Under the pieces are notes generated by a model. It ran no database searches. It saw only the letters and a program-made list of their open reading frames with translations, and had not been told where the DNA came from. Of a stretch of 53,745 nt of DNA, positions 31,530 to 40,377 are shown in pieces. Each line of letters starts with the position of its first letter. Position 1 is the first letter of the stretch. Location: IMG/VR virus record IMGVR_UViG_3300010400_000009, positions 1-53,745 of that record, one strand, 5' to 3'. The position numbers were made by a program, and so were the translations under genes. Source of the stretch: a virus.

Positions 31530-31545
31530 TGTTTCACGTGAAACA
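31530..31545. promoter_or_regulatory. parS: parS centromere-like site 4
   Basis: Perfect TGTTTCACGTGAAACA, ending 13 bases before the ATG at 31559, just upstream of its AAAGGA ribosome site. ParB bound here could also affect this gene. Confidence 0.92.
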
Positions 31546-31558
31546 CACAAAGGATAAT

Positions 31559-32065
31559 ATGAAAACAACAAATTTTAAGGCATGGGATTATCTAAATAAT
31601 AAATGGTTGGATACTAGTTTTTTATTATTAGATGATAATAATAATATTTTTATCAGAGGTGCTAAAAATTGGCAGAATGATATTAGAAATAATAAAGGAG
31701 GCTATGATACAACAGAATATACTGAACTTATGCCTATCCACCATGTAAATATATGTCGCTTTATAGGGCAATATGATAGTACAGGCAGGGCAATATATGA
31801 AGGAGATTTATATTTTTTAGGGAATAAAAAAGAAACTATCAGAATTATTGAATATAGTAATTATATTCATTATTCTAAACCAATGTGCGGCTTTAATTTA
31901 AATATAAATGAATTATATGCCTGCTTTTCTAGCAAAGATTATTATCCAATATATAACAAACAGGCTACATATTCAATATATGATAATTTAATAATTATAG
32001 GTTCTAAGTTTGACACAGATGTAGAGAAAATTTATAAAGAGGCACAAAATGAGAAAAAAGAGTAA
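31559..32065 (+). CDS. YopX-family protein (168 aa)
   Basis: Start at 31559 is chosen because AAAGGA lies about 5 bases upstream; an ATG at 31529 overlaps the parS site and has no ribosome site. Family landmarks: F-K-A-W-D-Y, V-N-I-C-R-F-I-G-Q-Y-D-S-T-G-R-A-I-Y-E-G-D near 65-85, and I-I-I-G-S-K-F at the end. Paralogous to the gene before it. Its end overlaps the next gene by 17 bases. Confidence 0.78.
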   Translation: MKTTNFKAWDYLNNKWLDTSFLLLDDNNNIFIRGAKNWQNDIRNNKGGYDTTEYTELMPIHHVNICRFIGQYDSTGRAIYEGDLYFLGNKKETIRIIEYSNYIHYSKPMCGFNLNINELYACFSSKDYYPIYNKQATYSIYDNLIIIGSKFDTDVEKIYKEAQNEKKE

Positions 32066-32537
32066 TTATAAGCCTAAAAGTAAGCAGGAGTTGCTTTATA
32101 AACTTAATAGCTTATTTGATAAAAACAAACATCAACCCCTCGAAACTCAAACGATAGAAAAAATTAAATTTAAATTTAATACATTTCATCAGAACATGTT
32201 AAACAACGTATGTACTTTTCAAGATATATTATTTTTAAACGGAATTATTATTATGCTTAAAGTTATATCAGAAAATAGTCGTAGATTAAGTTTAAATGAA
32301 CAATTGCATTTATATATCACTGCTGAACCAGTAAGAAAAGATATTGCCGAAAGACATATGCAAGATAAAATAGCGGGTTATAAAGATGATAAAGAAATAC
32401 AAATATTACAAAAAACTTATACAACAGTTATTAATGCATTAAACAATATGACTAATATTGTATATGATGAATTTATAAACTTAATAAGAAAGGCTCAAGC
32501 CAAAGCTGGAGCGGTAGTAGCAGAGGATTATTATTAA
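32049..32537 (+). CDS. Hypothetical helical protein (162 aa)
   Basis: Last gene of the rightward early region. Basic N-terminus (MRKKSNYKPKSKQELL) and otherwise all-helical with a coiled-coil-like C-terminal half. Its stop overlaps that of the convergent minus-strand gene at 32534 by a few bases. No family recognised. Confidence 0.55.
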   Translation: MRKKSNYKPKSKQELLYKLNSLFDKNKHQPLETQTIEKIKFKFNTFHQNMLNNVCTFQDILFLNGIIIMLKVISENSRRLSLNEQLHLYITAEPVRKDIAERHMQDKIAGYKDDKEIQILQKTYTTVINALNNMTNIVYDEFINLIRKAQAKAGAVVAEDYY

Positions 32538-33037
32538 AAATGTTTAAGTATTATGTCTTTAATTAATACTAAAACCCAGCCAATAATAGAACCTACGACT
32601 AAAAATAATCCCTTGCCTAATTTATTAAAACTAATGCTAGTTAATTCATCAAATTTATCATTTATTGCTTTTATTTCTTTTTCTTGAAGTTTAAGCCTTT
32701 CATCATGGCTTTGTACACATTTTTTTAAATCCACGTTATCCCGTTTTAAATCATTTATAATAATTTCTTGGTTTTGTAAAATTTGTATAATTCTTTGATT
32801 TTCTTTTGATGAATTGACGCGCCATTCCTCTGTTTCCTCTTTAAAATCTCTTTTAAAAGACATTGAAATGTTGTGCTTACTTTCGATTTCCTGACGTAGC
32901 TCTTGCCTAATTACATCAATTTTATTTGATAAATTGCCTGCTATAGAATTGAAATTTGCCGTAACATTATTTAACATGTCGGCAAGTGCTTGATTACTGA
33001 TATAGCTCATATTATTATCGGTTTTTCTTTTTATCAT
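32534..33037 (-). CDS. Coiled-coil protein with a C-terminal membrane anchor (167 aa)
   Basis: A long charged coiled coil (about residues 20-135) ends in one transmembrane helix (LGKGLFLVVGSIIGWVLVLI) and a short basic tail. Such tail-anchored coiled-coil proteins are common in phage lysis regions. It is the last gene of the minus-strand late block. ATGs at 33037 and 33010 are both possible; neither has a clear ribosome site. Possible holin or spanin-like partner; unproven. Confidence 0.55.
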   Translation of the reverse strand: MIKRKTDNNMSYISNQALADMLNNVTANFNSIAGNLSNKIDVIRQELRQEIESKHNISMSFKRDFKEETEEWRVNSSKENQRIIQILQNQEIIINDLKRDNVDLKKCVQSHDERLKLQEKEIKAINDKFDELTSISFNKLGKGLFLVVGSIIGWVLVLIKDIILKHF

Positions 33038-33050
33038 AACATCAAGAAGG

Positions 33051-33117
33051 TGCGGGGTTGTAGCCCCCGCATAGAAAACGCCGAGAGGATTGATTATAAG
33101 CTACAATTATAATCAAT
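33051..33117. other. Two adjacent hairpins between lysis genes
   Basis: A GC-rich hairpin, TGCGGGG (33051-33057) with CCCCGCA (33065-33071), is followed by an AT-rich one, ATTGATTATAA (33089-33099) with TTATAATCAAT (33107-33117). Either may terminate or process the late transcript between 33178 and 33037. The GC-rich stem stands out from its surroundings. Confidence 0.55.
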
Positions 33118-33177
33118 TCTATGTTGCCATAGTGCCATATTTATATTATACATAAGGCATAAAGGGTTTGCTAGATG

Positions 33178-33288
33178 TTATTTTATACATAATAAAAAAA
33201 CTACTACAATCCATGCCCAATGTATATCTAAATTCCCCGTCGCCTTCCATATTACAATCATCAAAAACAAAAAATCTGCATGTATCAT
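33178..33288 (-). CDS. Tiny tryptophan-rich membrane protein (36 aa)
   Basis: Start overlaps the previous stop (ATGA). The 36 residues are two hydrophobic segments around N-L-D-I-H-W-A-W-I-V-V-V. Tiny proteins with a D-x-H-W-A-W-type core are often found in phage lysis cassettes and are thought to sit in the membrane. Role here inferred from position after the endolysin. Confidence 0.5.
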   Translation of the reverse strand: MIHADFLFLMIVIWKATGNLDIHWAWIVVVFLLCIK

Positions 33289-33461
33289 TTAAAAACCAAT
33301 AATTGTCGCAATAATCTTGTTTTATTTATGTCTTGCAATGTTTTTTTAAAATTATTTATTGCGTCTTTTAAATTATAGTCATTTTCTGCCAATGCCTTTA
33401 TTTCTTGTACGATATTATCGCCCTTACCTTTTATTTCATCAGGTATTTTAATTTCTTTCAT
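33285..33461 (-). CDS. Small helical protein of the lysis cassette (58 aa)
   Basis: Coupled to the endolysin by ATGA overlap and to the next tiny gene in the same way. Charged, helical (MKEIKIPDEIKGKGDNIV then EIKALAENDYNLKDAINNF). No membrane segment. Unassigned. Confidence 0.55.
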   Translation of the reverse strand: MKEIKIPDEIKGKGDNIVQEIKALAENDYNLKDAINNFKKTLQDINKTRLLRQLLVFK

Positions 33462-33907
33462 TTCACAATCCCATTTAAATATGCACCTTTACGCATAGTT
33501 AAAGCCTGCAATCTTGGCTTTTTATTACCTTCTTTTAAGCCAATATGCACCCAAGTGCCTTCATAGATAAGCTGGTCGTATGTGATAGTAAACCCGCCTT
33601 CTTTCTGCAATCTTTCGGCTACTTCGTAAGGCGTACCAAATTGAGGGCATATAAAATCACACGCTAAGGCTTTTAAGTGCATACTAGTGCTAGCTCCGCC
33701 AACTGCTTTATTTACTGCTGGGCTTCTGTACATAGAATTTACTATAATCGGCTTGCCTAAAATATTACGCACTTGCTCCATTAGTTCCGCCATACGTTTT
33801 GCGTTTGCCATTAAATTATTAGGTATAGAATTATTTAAACATTTGCGTTCTGCGTATTCCGAACGGGTAAATTCATCTAGTGTAAAGTGTTCGCTTAAAT
33901 TGGTCAT
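33458..33907 (-). CDS. Peptidase M15 endolysin
   Basis: 149 residues of the M15A (VanY/endolysin) family: L-D-E-F-T-R-S near the start, S-M-Y-R-S-P near 58-63, zinc site S-x-H at 77 with A-x-D at 82-84, and W-V-H-I-G near 118-122. It cuts peptide cross-links of peptidoglycan during lysis. No signal peptide, so a holin or pinholin is needed for release; small membrane proteins lie around it. Confidence 0.9.
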   Translation of the reverse strand: MTNLSEHFTLDEFTRSEYAERKCLNNSIPNNLMANAKRMAELMEQVRNILGKPIIVNSMYRSPAVNKAVGGASTSMHLKALACDFICPQFGTPYEVAERLQKEGGFTITYDQLIYEGTWVHIGLKEGNKKPRLQALTMRKGAYLNGIVK

Positions 33908-33934
33908 TTTACTATTATTCCAGTTAAATTATAT

Positions 33935-34237
33935 CTATTTATTAAATCCAAAAAATGCCTTTATTTTATCTAAATAAGTTGTTTTTTTATTATATTTATT
34001 TAGTTTATTAAAAAAGTATATTATAAATTCGTTAAAATCTTTTATGTTTTCCCCCTCAAAATATGCAATAACAACTTTATCTATATTTTCTATTTTAATT
34101 AACTTGAGTTCGCTCTGCTTATTCTTATTAAAACATTTATATAAATTTATAAAAGCATTGATAGATTGTGTTATAGCTTCATACATATTAGTATCAATAG
34201 GCTTGCTAATATTATATTTAAGCTGTAAATTACTCAT
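33935..34237 (-). CDS. Hypothetical protein (100 aa)
   Basis: Helical N-terminal half and a mixed C-terminal half with IDKVVIAYFEGENIKDFNEFIIYFF. Its start overlaps the DUF1353 gene by 8 bases. Lysine-rich, no membrane segment. Unassigned. Confidence 0.5.
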   Translation of the reverse strand: MSNLQLKYNISKPIDTNMYEAITQSINAFINLYKCFNKNKQSELKLIKIENIDKVVIAYFEGENIKDFNEFIIYFFNKLNKYNKKTTYLDKIKAFFGFNK

Positions 34238-34706
34238 CTTGCTTACATATCCTATTTTCTAATTCTAAAATATCTTGCTCATGCATATATCTATTTAATC
34301 TACCATACATAGATTTTAATTCTTGATTGCTTTTCCACGCATTACCGCCGCTTATTCTTAGTATAAAAAATACACGCAAGCAATATCTAACTGAATTTTC
34401 AGGGTTTAACAATAAATTAATTAATAGGCGTATATCTGCCTCATATCTTGTGCAATACTGCTCCCAATACATATGGTCATGCACCAAATACGAACCATTA
34501 TTTAAGCTATCTTTTTGTAAAAATGGCTCTGTAAATGCGGGGCGGCTTGCTCCGTCGTTTAAAAACCCACGCTGGCATAACCTATCTATTCCGTATCTAT
34601 CTTTGTATGCAAATTCTTTAACTACAACAAGCATAGTATTGTTTACCCGCTCCATTTTAGGCATTTTTGCTAGGTAATATGGCGAATTGTTTACATCATA
34701 TGGCAT
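34230..34706 (-). CDS. DUF1353 protein (158 aa)
   Basis: DUF1353 landmarks: a strand-rich start, G-F-L-N-D-G-A-S-R-P near 47-56, Y-L-V-H-D-H-M-Y-W near 73-81, then R-Y-E-A-D-I-R-L-L. Common in phage late regions near tail or lysis genes; function unknown. Confidence 0.82.
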   Translation of the reverse strand: MPYDVNNSPYYLAKMPKMERVNNTMLVVVKEFAYKDRYGIDRLCQRGFLNDGASRPAFTEPFLQKDSLNNGSYLVHDHMYWEQYCTRYEADIRLLINLLLNPENSVRYCLRVFFILRISGGNAWKSNQELKSMYGRLNRYMHEQDILELENRICKQDE

Positions 34707-34708
34707 AA

Positions 34709-34945
34709 TTAAAATCTACCTTTTTTTAAATCTACAAGCTTACTGTATTTATTTTGGTAATGTTTATGCATAATTATATGAATAGCAAAATTACTAATCA
34801 TGACTAGCGTATATAAACTTTTATCTAACTTTAAATAGCAGGCATTCAATATAGTAAATAATATAGCTATTATAAAAGGATATTTTAATAATAAATTATT
34901 CATTCTTATTGTTAAAATCATATCTAATTTATTATAGGTATACAT
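34709..34945 (-). CDS. Membrane protein (78 aa), holin candidate
   Basis: Two hydrophobic helices (about 22-40 and 42-62) with a basic C-terminus (HKHYQNKYSKLVDLKKGRF), the layout of a class II holin. The start lies 3 bases after the lipoprotein stop; in-frame ATGs at 34921 and 34900 could give shorter forms. Location two genes before the M15 endolysin supports holin, but this is inference. Confidence 0.55.
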   Translation of the reverse strand: MYTYNKLDMILTIRMNNLLLKYPFIIAILFTILNACYLKLDKSLYTLVMISNFAIHIIMHKHYQNKYSKLVDLKKGRF

Positions 34946-34947
34946 TA

Positions 34948-35121
34948 CTAAATCATTCCTAAAGCTAAAATATAAATTGTTTTAAGTTGTTTATATTTGC
35001 TAAATGCTTTTTCGGCATATTCAATTAATGGGTCGGCTTTATCATCAACTTTGCTTGTTATGTTTTGAATACTAGCACAGCCGTTTAACATCAAAAATAG
35101 TAATAGGATATATTTTTTCAT
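34948..35121 (-). CDS. Small lipoprotein (57 aa), spanin or lysis-related candidate
   Basis: Lipobox L-N-G-C at residues 12-15 after a hydrophobic signal (MKKYILLLFLML). The mature part is charged with a hydrophobic C-terminus (TIYILALGMI). Start overlaps the upstream TGA (ATGA). An outer-membrane spanin subunit is one option given the lysis neighbourhood. It also shows that the host has a lipoprotein pathway. Confidence 0.65.
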   Translation of the reverse strand: MKKYILLLFLMLNGCASIQNITSKVDDKADPLIEYAEKAFSKYKQLKTIYILALGMI

Positions 35122-35357
35122 TTAATTTCTGTAATTCCTCGTTCCTGCATTTCTTTTTGTATAGCTTCTATTTCTTCCTTACTCATATTTTTAGCTCTTT
35201 CAAGAGCTTTCTCAAATAACTCTTCTATGACATCTGCCTTACTTTTATGAGTATTAGCATTAAATTTAACCGCCCCTTTATCATCTATACAAAAATTTGC
35301 TTCGCCAATTTCAACTCCATTAAATTTTAATGGAGCTTTTCCTGTTTTATTATTCAT
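35118..35357 (-). CDS. Small acidic protein (79 aa), unknown
   Basis: A strand-rich start (LKFNGVEIGEANFCIDDKGAVKFN) and a long helix (SKADVIEELFEKALERAKNMSKEEIEAIQKEM). Coupled to the lipoprotein gene. Unassigned. Confidence 0.55.
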   Translation of the reverse strand: MNNKTGKAPLKFNGVEIGEANFCIDDKGAVKFNANTHKSKADVIEELFEKALERAKNMSKEEIEAIQKEMQERGITEIK

Positions 35358-35418
35358 TTATTTATTAAATCGTATTATGTAGCCTACCATACATTATAAT
35401 ACATTATATGAAATATTA

Positions 35419-35976
35419 CTAAGCCAAAGTATCATTATAATAATTATCAATTATGTTTTTTAATTTTAATCTTAGCTTGGTGTTTGCTTTTGTGAGAGCT
35501 ATATATAATTCCTTGACTTCTGCCATATATACTTTTGCAAACCCTTTGTCGTACTTAATAATACTGTAAGCATTAGCTATTAAATCCGCTACTTTTATTG
35601 TCTGCACTTTATCGCATTGAGTAGCTAAAAAATCCCTATCTATTTTTTTCCTTACTTCCCTATTCCCGTCTTCAAGCTTTGCCTTTTCAGTTAAGCCGAT
35701 TACCATTCTTGCAACTTCCTCACCTAAAAAGGCTTCAATAATATTTATTTCTATTTTTGTATCCTCTATTACATCATGCAACCAAGCTGCGCATAGCATT
35801 TCTTTTGTATGCTCTACAGTTTCAACAATAGCCGCTACTTCTAAACAATGTCTATAATACGGCTCACCTGTATATTTGCGTTTTTGCCCTATTGCTTCAT
35901 GTGCAGTAATTGCCATGATTTTAGCAAGCCTAATTTCTTGTTCTAATTGTGAATACTCAAGAGAATTGTAAGACAT
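35419..35976 (-). CDS. HD-domain hydrolase, (p)ppGpp hydrolase (MESH1/small alarmone hydrolase)-like
   Basis: 185 residues, close to MESH1 length. Landmarks: K-Y-T-G-E-P-Y-Y-R-H near 34-43, W-L-H-D-V-I-E-D-T at 65-73 (HD metal pair and E-D), L-T-E-K-A-K near 95-100, and I-K-V-A-D-L-I-A-N-A near 127-136. This combination is typical of the RelA/SpoT hydrolase domain. It would remove the starvation alarmone and keep the host growing. No synthetase domain. It stands alone between tail and lysis genes. Confidence 0.82.
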   Translation of the reverse strand: MSYNSLEYSQLEQEIRLAKIMAITAHEAIGQKRKYTGEPYYRHCLEVAAIVETVEHTKEMLCAAWLHDVIEDTKIEINIIEAFLGEEVARMVIGLTEKAKLEDGNREVRKKIDRDFLATQCDKVQTIKVADLIANAYSIIKYDKGFAKVYMAEVKELYIALTKANTKLRLKLKNIIDNYYNDTLA

Positions 35977-36025
35977 TATCTACCTTGTTTTTAATACATT
36001 GTATGTTTATTATATCAATATTAAA

Positions 36026-36523
36026 TTAATTATCAAATTTTTTTAAATGTACATTAAAAACATGTTCGATAGTTTCCGCCCAACTTTTAGGTAATCCGCC
36101 TATTTCTGTTGGTAAAAATGGGCGTGCGGGTATCTTACCTATTTTTGCAGACTTAAACGGGTGGCTAGCTCCTTTAAAATACAATGCTTTTTTATTTTTA
36201 GGGAATAACTGCATTGCAGAACGCCCAAATTGGTGGGTAGGTGCATAGATTATGTTTGTACCAAAGTCTATGCGTTCGCCGTTTATTGTATATGCAATAC
36301 TTTTACTTAGATTGCCCGATAACGTCAATATTTGCCCTTCACGCCATTTAAGCGGCTTCCATTTGTTGCCGTACGGGTCTTGCTCATCTTTAAATGCTAA
36401 GGCTATGGTTTCAGTTATTGAGTTGGCTATATCTTTTTTTATCTTTGAGAAATTAGCACCTTTTATATATAACCCTTCTAATTTTTCACGCAAACCCGCA
36501 ATATCAATATTTAATATAGTCAT
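36026..36523 (-). CDS. Phage virion morphogenesis / tail completion protein (Mu gpG / P2 gpS-like)
   Basis: Start at 36523 is chosen because it follows the stop of the tail-tip gene by one base; a longer reading from 36598 would run inside that gene. Landmarks: N-S-I-T-E-T-I-A-L-A-F near 30-40, D-P-Y-G-N-K-W near 45-51, L-T-L-S-G-N-L-S-K-S-I near 62-72, and A-R-P-F-L near the end. 165 residues; helps finish head-tail joining. Confidence 0.82.
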   Translation of the reverse strand: MTILNIDIAGLREKLEGLYIKGANFSKIKKDIANSITETIALAFKDEQDPYGNKWKPLKWREGQILTLSGNLSKSIAYTINGERIDFGTNIIYAPTHQFGRSAMQLFPKNKKALYFKGASHPFKSAKIGKIPARPFLPTEIGGLPKSWAETIEHVFNVHLKKFDN

Positions 36524-36524
36524 A

Positions 36525-39500
36525 TTATGCCACTGTGAAAGTGAATGTTTTGCTTTGCTGTAAATATATAACTGATATATTTCTAGGAATAGCGACAATG
36601 CTTAATTGTGTACCGCTTGCATAACCAACATTTATATAATCGCTGTCTATATCTATGGTTGCGTTAGTTGTAATACTATTATATGTTGCCGCTATTTGTA
36701 ATGTTGCACCTAGGCAGTTTATATTTTCCCAAAATATCTGATTATTATTTAATAATGTCATATTATCTATATATGCAACTGTAACATTTGGTTCATCAGG
36801 AATTGAGACTATACCTTCAAGCCCATACTCTGCCGCATAATATTCTGCTATATCACGTATAGCCGTAATCTTAGCTTCGTAATTTTGTAACGGATTAATT
36901 GCAGTAATTCTATATCTAGAGCCAACATCTGCTTTAGGCGAACCCAAAAATATAAAGTCTTCGGGTATGCTTTCAAAATAACCACTATTAGTATTTAATG
37001 TATAATTATTATCTAAATAATAACTCGCAGCGTTACTATTCCAGTTAGTAATAATTTGCAGGCGGTTATTACTAGTAATAATTGTATTAAATGTTAGTAA
37101 TTCGCCTCTTGGCGTTTTTACTGCCATGTTATAGGCGGTATTTATTGGCTCGCTCAAAGTACATGAAACATCAATAAATTTAACAATGCCTGTATCAATA
37201 ATGAAGGCAGTAATCCGTCCGCTATCTGCCCATTTTGTTAAATCATGCGCCACTTTTATAACATCGCCACGCTCTAATACTAAGCTTTCCGTTCCTGTTT
37301 CAAACTCTAATATTTCTTTATGATAAAATTCACTAGCAGCCGCTAGCCTGCATTCTCTTATCGCTTGTGATGTGTTTGTAACGCCGTATAAATTAATACT
37401 AGCTGTATTTAGTGGATTAGTAACTAATGGTACATTGCTTCTTGTGCTAGCTGGCTGAAAATCATTGTCTCGGTCAATATATGTCATTACATATTCATCT
37501 GCATTTACTTTATTATCGTAACTTAATGTAAATGTTTTTGCTTTAATGTTTGACATACCAAAAATTGCAGTTACTGGGTCATCGGCTCTATGAAATACAA
37601 CGCTTATTTTGCCATTTCTAAGATGATAACTAGCACGTCCAATACTTGCTATTTCTGTAAGTATTTTGTAAGGCTCTTGCGTCCCGTCTAATTCTAAATC
37701 AATATATAACTCTTTTTCATCACAATATGTCGCCCAATCTGCTAATCTTTCAAAATCTATTAAATCATTGGTTACGCCAACGCCAAATATCTGGCTTTTA
37801 TTATTTGCGTGATAACCCAAAAACCAGCCGTCTCTATAAAGAGGGTGGTTTATTGGTGTATTTTCATTAAAATAACCGCCTAAAACAATATATAGATACC
37901 ACCACGCAGGATTGCGTGTTGTTTGCCACGCCCAGCCACGCCCATAAACTGCGGGTAAAAACTGCGTATCGCCTCCGCTAGATTGTAAAACCCATGTTTT
38001 CGCTTCTATTAATACGCTTAATCTATCAATAGAACCGCTTATTTGTTCACTTGCTTGAATTTGTAAAGCAATTCTATTTTGTGCTGGATATTTTATTAGT
38101 TGCTGATTAAATAAATTAATATTATCAATATTAATCTCTTCGTTTATATTACTATTGTTTGCGTCGGGAGTTATTTTCCTTACTGCTAATTCTATATTTT
38201 TATAAACGTTTGGTAATTGTTTATAATAAGTTTTAGTAAATAAATCGCTGTCATTGTTTGAAAGTGTAATATTGTCTAATAACTGCCAGCCGTTGCCATA
38301 TGGCAATTGCTGAGTTAAGCCTGCTACTTTTTCCCTAAAATATATTTCTACGCCAATTGCATAAGCTTCAATTTTGCCGTTAGTATCATTTAAGCGCATT
38401 AAACGCCCGCTAAAGTTTATTTCAATTGTATATACATAGCTTCCGCCTTCTCTGATAATCCAGCTTTGCTGCGGGTCTGTATCATTGCCGTTAAAATCTT
38501 TTGTACGTGATAAACTCGCACCATTTAATATTTCAATTTTTGTCGGATATGCCCCTAATTTTGTTACCCCATTATGCAGATGATTAAATAAACCTTGTTG
38601 TTCCGCTATAGTCGGGGCGTTTTGGTCGGGCGGTAATCCAAAATTTAAGTACCCTATGCCGTAACTATTGCTTATAGGATTAATACCCGCTCCGTCCCAT
38701 GTATAAGTAGGGTGGGCGGCTATAATTGCATTTGTGCTATTTTGTATGTTGTAGTTGTTTGTATTTGCTGTATTTACATAGTTAGCACCTGTATACGTGC
38801 TAACTCCACTATCTTGGTTTGCGTCATCAGGCTTAAAAGTAAATCTATCAATTTTAGCCTGCTTAAAATTTAATAATTTAATCTTGCCTATGCGGTAATC
38901 TGATATATTTAAATCGCCAAAACCTGCATTAAATAATTGTACTAACCTTTGCTGATTTTCAAATTTAAACGCCCCATAATATTGGATTACATTCATCATT
39001 TGCCCAGCACTGCCTGCGAAATTAATAGGCTCTGTACTATAAGCCGTAGTAAATTTGCCTGCGTATCCGTTCGGGTCTATCCAGTCGGGCATTATAAAAG
39101 CTGGCGGAGTTGTTGGAGTAGGGAACGTATTGCCAAACATACCTTTTGCACCTGAAAAGCCGATTGCAATTGCGAACGATTGCATTAAACGCTCAAAAGT
39201 CTGCACTTTTGTTATTTTACTTATTAGCCCGCCCCCTGCCCCCACTGGTTGCCGTGTTTCTTCATCTACAACTACCCATGTATATGGGGCTGTGTATTGG
39301 TCAAATTTATTAGGTTGGTTATAGGTTCTCTGCGGCCCAAAAAATGAATACGTAGAAGTTGTGATATTGCCTGTGCCTGCATCTGTAAAAGTTAAAACTT
39401 TAGTATATGTGGCACTTGCTAAAACTAGACTTGGTATAACTGTCGCCTTCATAAATGGAGCTAATGAAGGTATCAAAATCGGTGTACTATCGTCAATTAT

Positions 39501-40016
39501 ATAATCATTAAAAGAATTCTGACTAAAATCTGGGAATACCCGAACAGAGCCGATTATTAATTGCAATGGCTCATATGGTTTTAATTGATTATTGCCGCCT
39601 GTAATGCCATAATTCTTGCTAGTTTTGCTTTGTGCTTCATTGTTAATGCCATTGCTTGATTTTTTCTTAAGTAAAGCACTTAAAGCAAGATTAACCGCTA
39701 CAACTAATGCTAGCTTAACAAAGAATGCTATTACTGCATGTGCCTTTAAATAAGCTATAAATGCATAAAATGCGGTACTTATTGGTTCGGCAAGTAAATA
39801 TTCTATTTTTAATATATCATCATCATTTATTTTAGTCTCTTTAGCTTCTTGTTCAGTATAAAATAATCCGTTTAAATTTATGCTTATTTCGCCTATGATT
39901 AAGTTTTTTTTATCTAAGAAATCATATATATATGTATTAGTATCAACAATATAGCTTTCGGATATATGATTTTTAGCTAATTGGTCGGTTTTTGTTTGTA
40001 GTGTAAATTTAATCAT
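36525..40016 (-). CDS. Tail tip / host-specificity protein (lambda J-like)
   Basis: About 1163 residues. A hydrophobic patch (AHAVIAFFVKLALVVAVNLALSALL) near 92-116 is followed by N-Y-G-I-T-G-G-N-N and P-L-Q-L-I-I-G-S-V-R-V, the J/central tail-fibre pattern; later parts are beta-rich tail-hub and fibronectin-like. Start 40016 is used because it overlaps the NlpC gene's end; an in-frame ATG at 40031 is possible. It forms the tip that first contacts the cell, with the tail fibres supplied from the opposite strand. Confidence 0.85.
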   Translation of the reverse strand: MIKFTLQTKTDQLAKNHISESYIVDTNTYIYDFLDKKNLIIGEISINLNGLFYTEQEAKETKINDDDILKIEYLLAEPISTAFYAFIAYLKAHAVIAFFVKLALVVAVNLALSALLKKKSSNGINNEAQSKTSKNYGITGGNNQLKPYEPLQLIIGSVRVFPDFSQNSFNDYIIDDSTPILIPSLAPFMKATVIPSLVLASATYTKVLTFTDAGTGNITTSTYSFFGPQRTYNQPNKFDQYTAPYTWVVVDEETRQPVGAGGGLISKITKVQTFERLMQSFAIAIGFSGAKGMFGNTFPTPTTPPAFIMPDWIDPNGYAGKFTTAYSTEPINFAGSAGQMMNVIQYYGAFKFENQQRLVQLFNAGFGDLNISDYRIGKIKLLNFKQAKIDRFTFKPDDANQDSGVSTYTGANYVNTANTNNYNIQNSTNAIIAAHPTYTWDGAGINPISNSYGIGYLNFGLPPDQNAPTIAEQQGLFNHLHNGVTKLGAYPTKIEILNGASLSRTKDFNGNDTDPQQSWIIREGGSYVYTIEINFSGRLMRLNDTNGKIEAYAIGVEIYFREKVAGLTQQLPYGNGWQLLDNITLSNNDSDLFTKTYYKQLPNVYKNIELAVRKITPDANNSNINEEINIDNINLFNQQLIKYPAQNRIALQIQASEQISGSIDRLSVLIEAKTWVLQSSGGDTQFLPAVYGRGWAWQTTRNPAWWYLYIVLGGYFNENTPINHPLYRDGWFLGYHANNKSQIFGVGVTNDLIDFERLADWATYCDEKELYIDLELDGTQEPYKILTEIASIGRASYHLRNGKISVVFHRADDPVTAIFGMSNIKAKTFTLSYDNKVNADEYVMTYIDRDNDFQPASTRSNVPLVTNPLNTASINLYGVTNTSQAIRECRLAAASEFYHKEILEFETGTESLVLERGDVIKVAHDLTKWADSGRITAFIIDTGIVKFIDVSCTLSEPINTAYNMAVKTPRGELLTFNTIITSNNRLQIITNWNSNAASYYLDNNYTLNTNSGYFESIPEDFIFLGSPKADVGSRYRITAINPLQNYEAKITAIRDIAEYYAAEYGLEGIVSIPDEPNVTVAYIDNMTLLNNNQIFWENINCLGATLQIAATYNSITTNATIDIDSDYINVGYASGTQLSIVAIPRNISVIYLQQSKTFTFTVA

Positions 40017-40377
40017 ATGAATAATAGGCATAAAATGGGTTTAATGTATAGACATCTTTTTTAGGTTGTAAAATAGCTGATTTAAAATCTTTATGGGCGT
40101 GCAATATAAATCCGTCTCTAATATCAACATAAACTCCAACATGCCCGATTGTTCCAGCTCTTGAATACATGATAACCGCACACTTATCTATTGGCACATC
40201 AATTTTGTTAGCATATTGAATGTTTTTAAATATTTCATTTTGTTTGTCTATATTATCTACAATATTACAATTAATATTTAAATCAATCCCTAACTCATCT
40301 TGCCAAACTTTCTTAAGCAATCCAGCACAATTAAAATCTTTATATGCATAAATAAGATATTTTTCATACCACATCAT
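40009..40377 (-). CDS. NlpC/P60 tail-tip peptidoglycan peptidase (lambda K-like)
   Basis: 122 residues. Catalytic Cys in D-F-N-C-A-G-L near residue 17, His in I-G-H-V-G-V near 78, and the following L-H-A-H near 93. It helps the tail cross the cell wall. Overlaps both neighbours by a few bases (ATGA with the upstream gene), in the order lambda L-K-I-J. Confidence 0.85.
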   Translation of the reverse strand: MMWYEKYLIYAYKDFNCAGLLKKVWQDELGIDLNINCNIVDNIDKQNEIFKNIQYANKIDVPIDKCAVIMYSRAGTIGHVGVYVDIRDGFILHAHKDFKSAILQPKKDVYTLNPFYAYYSYD

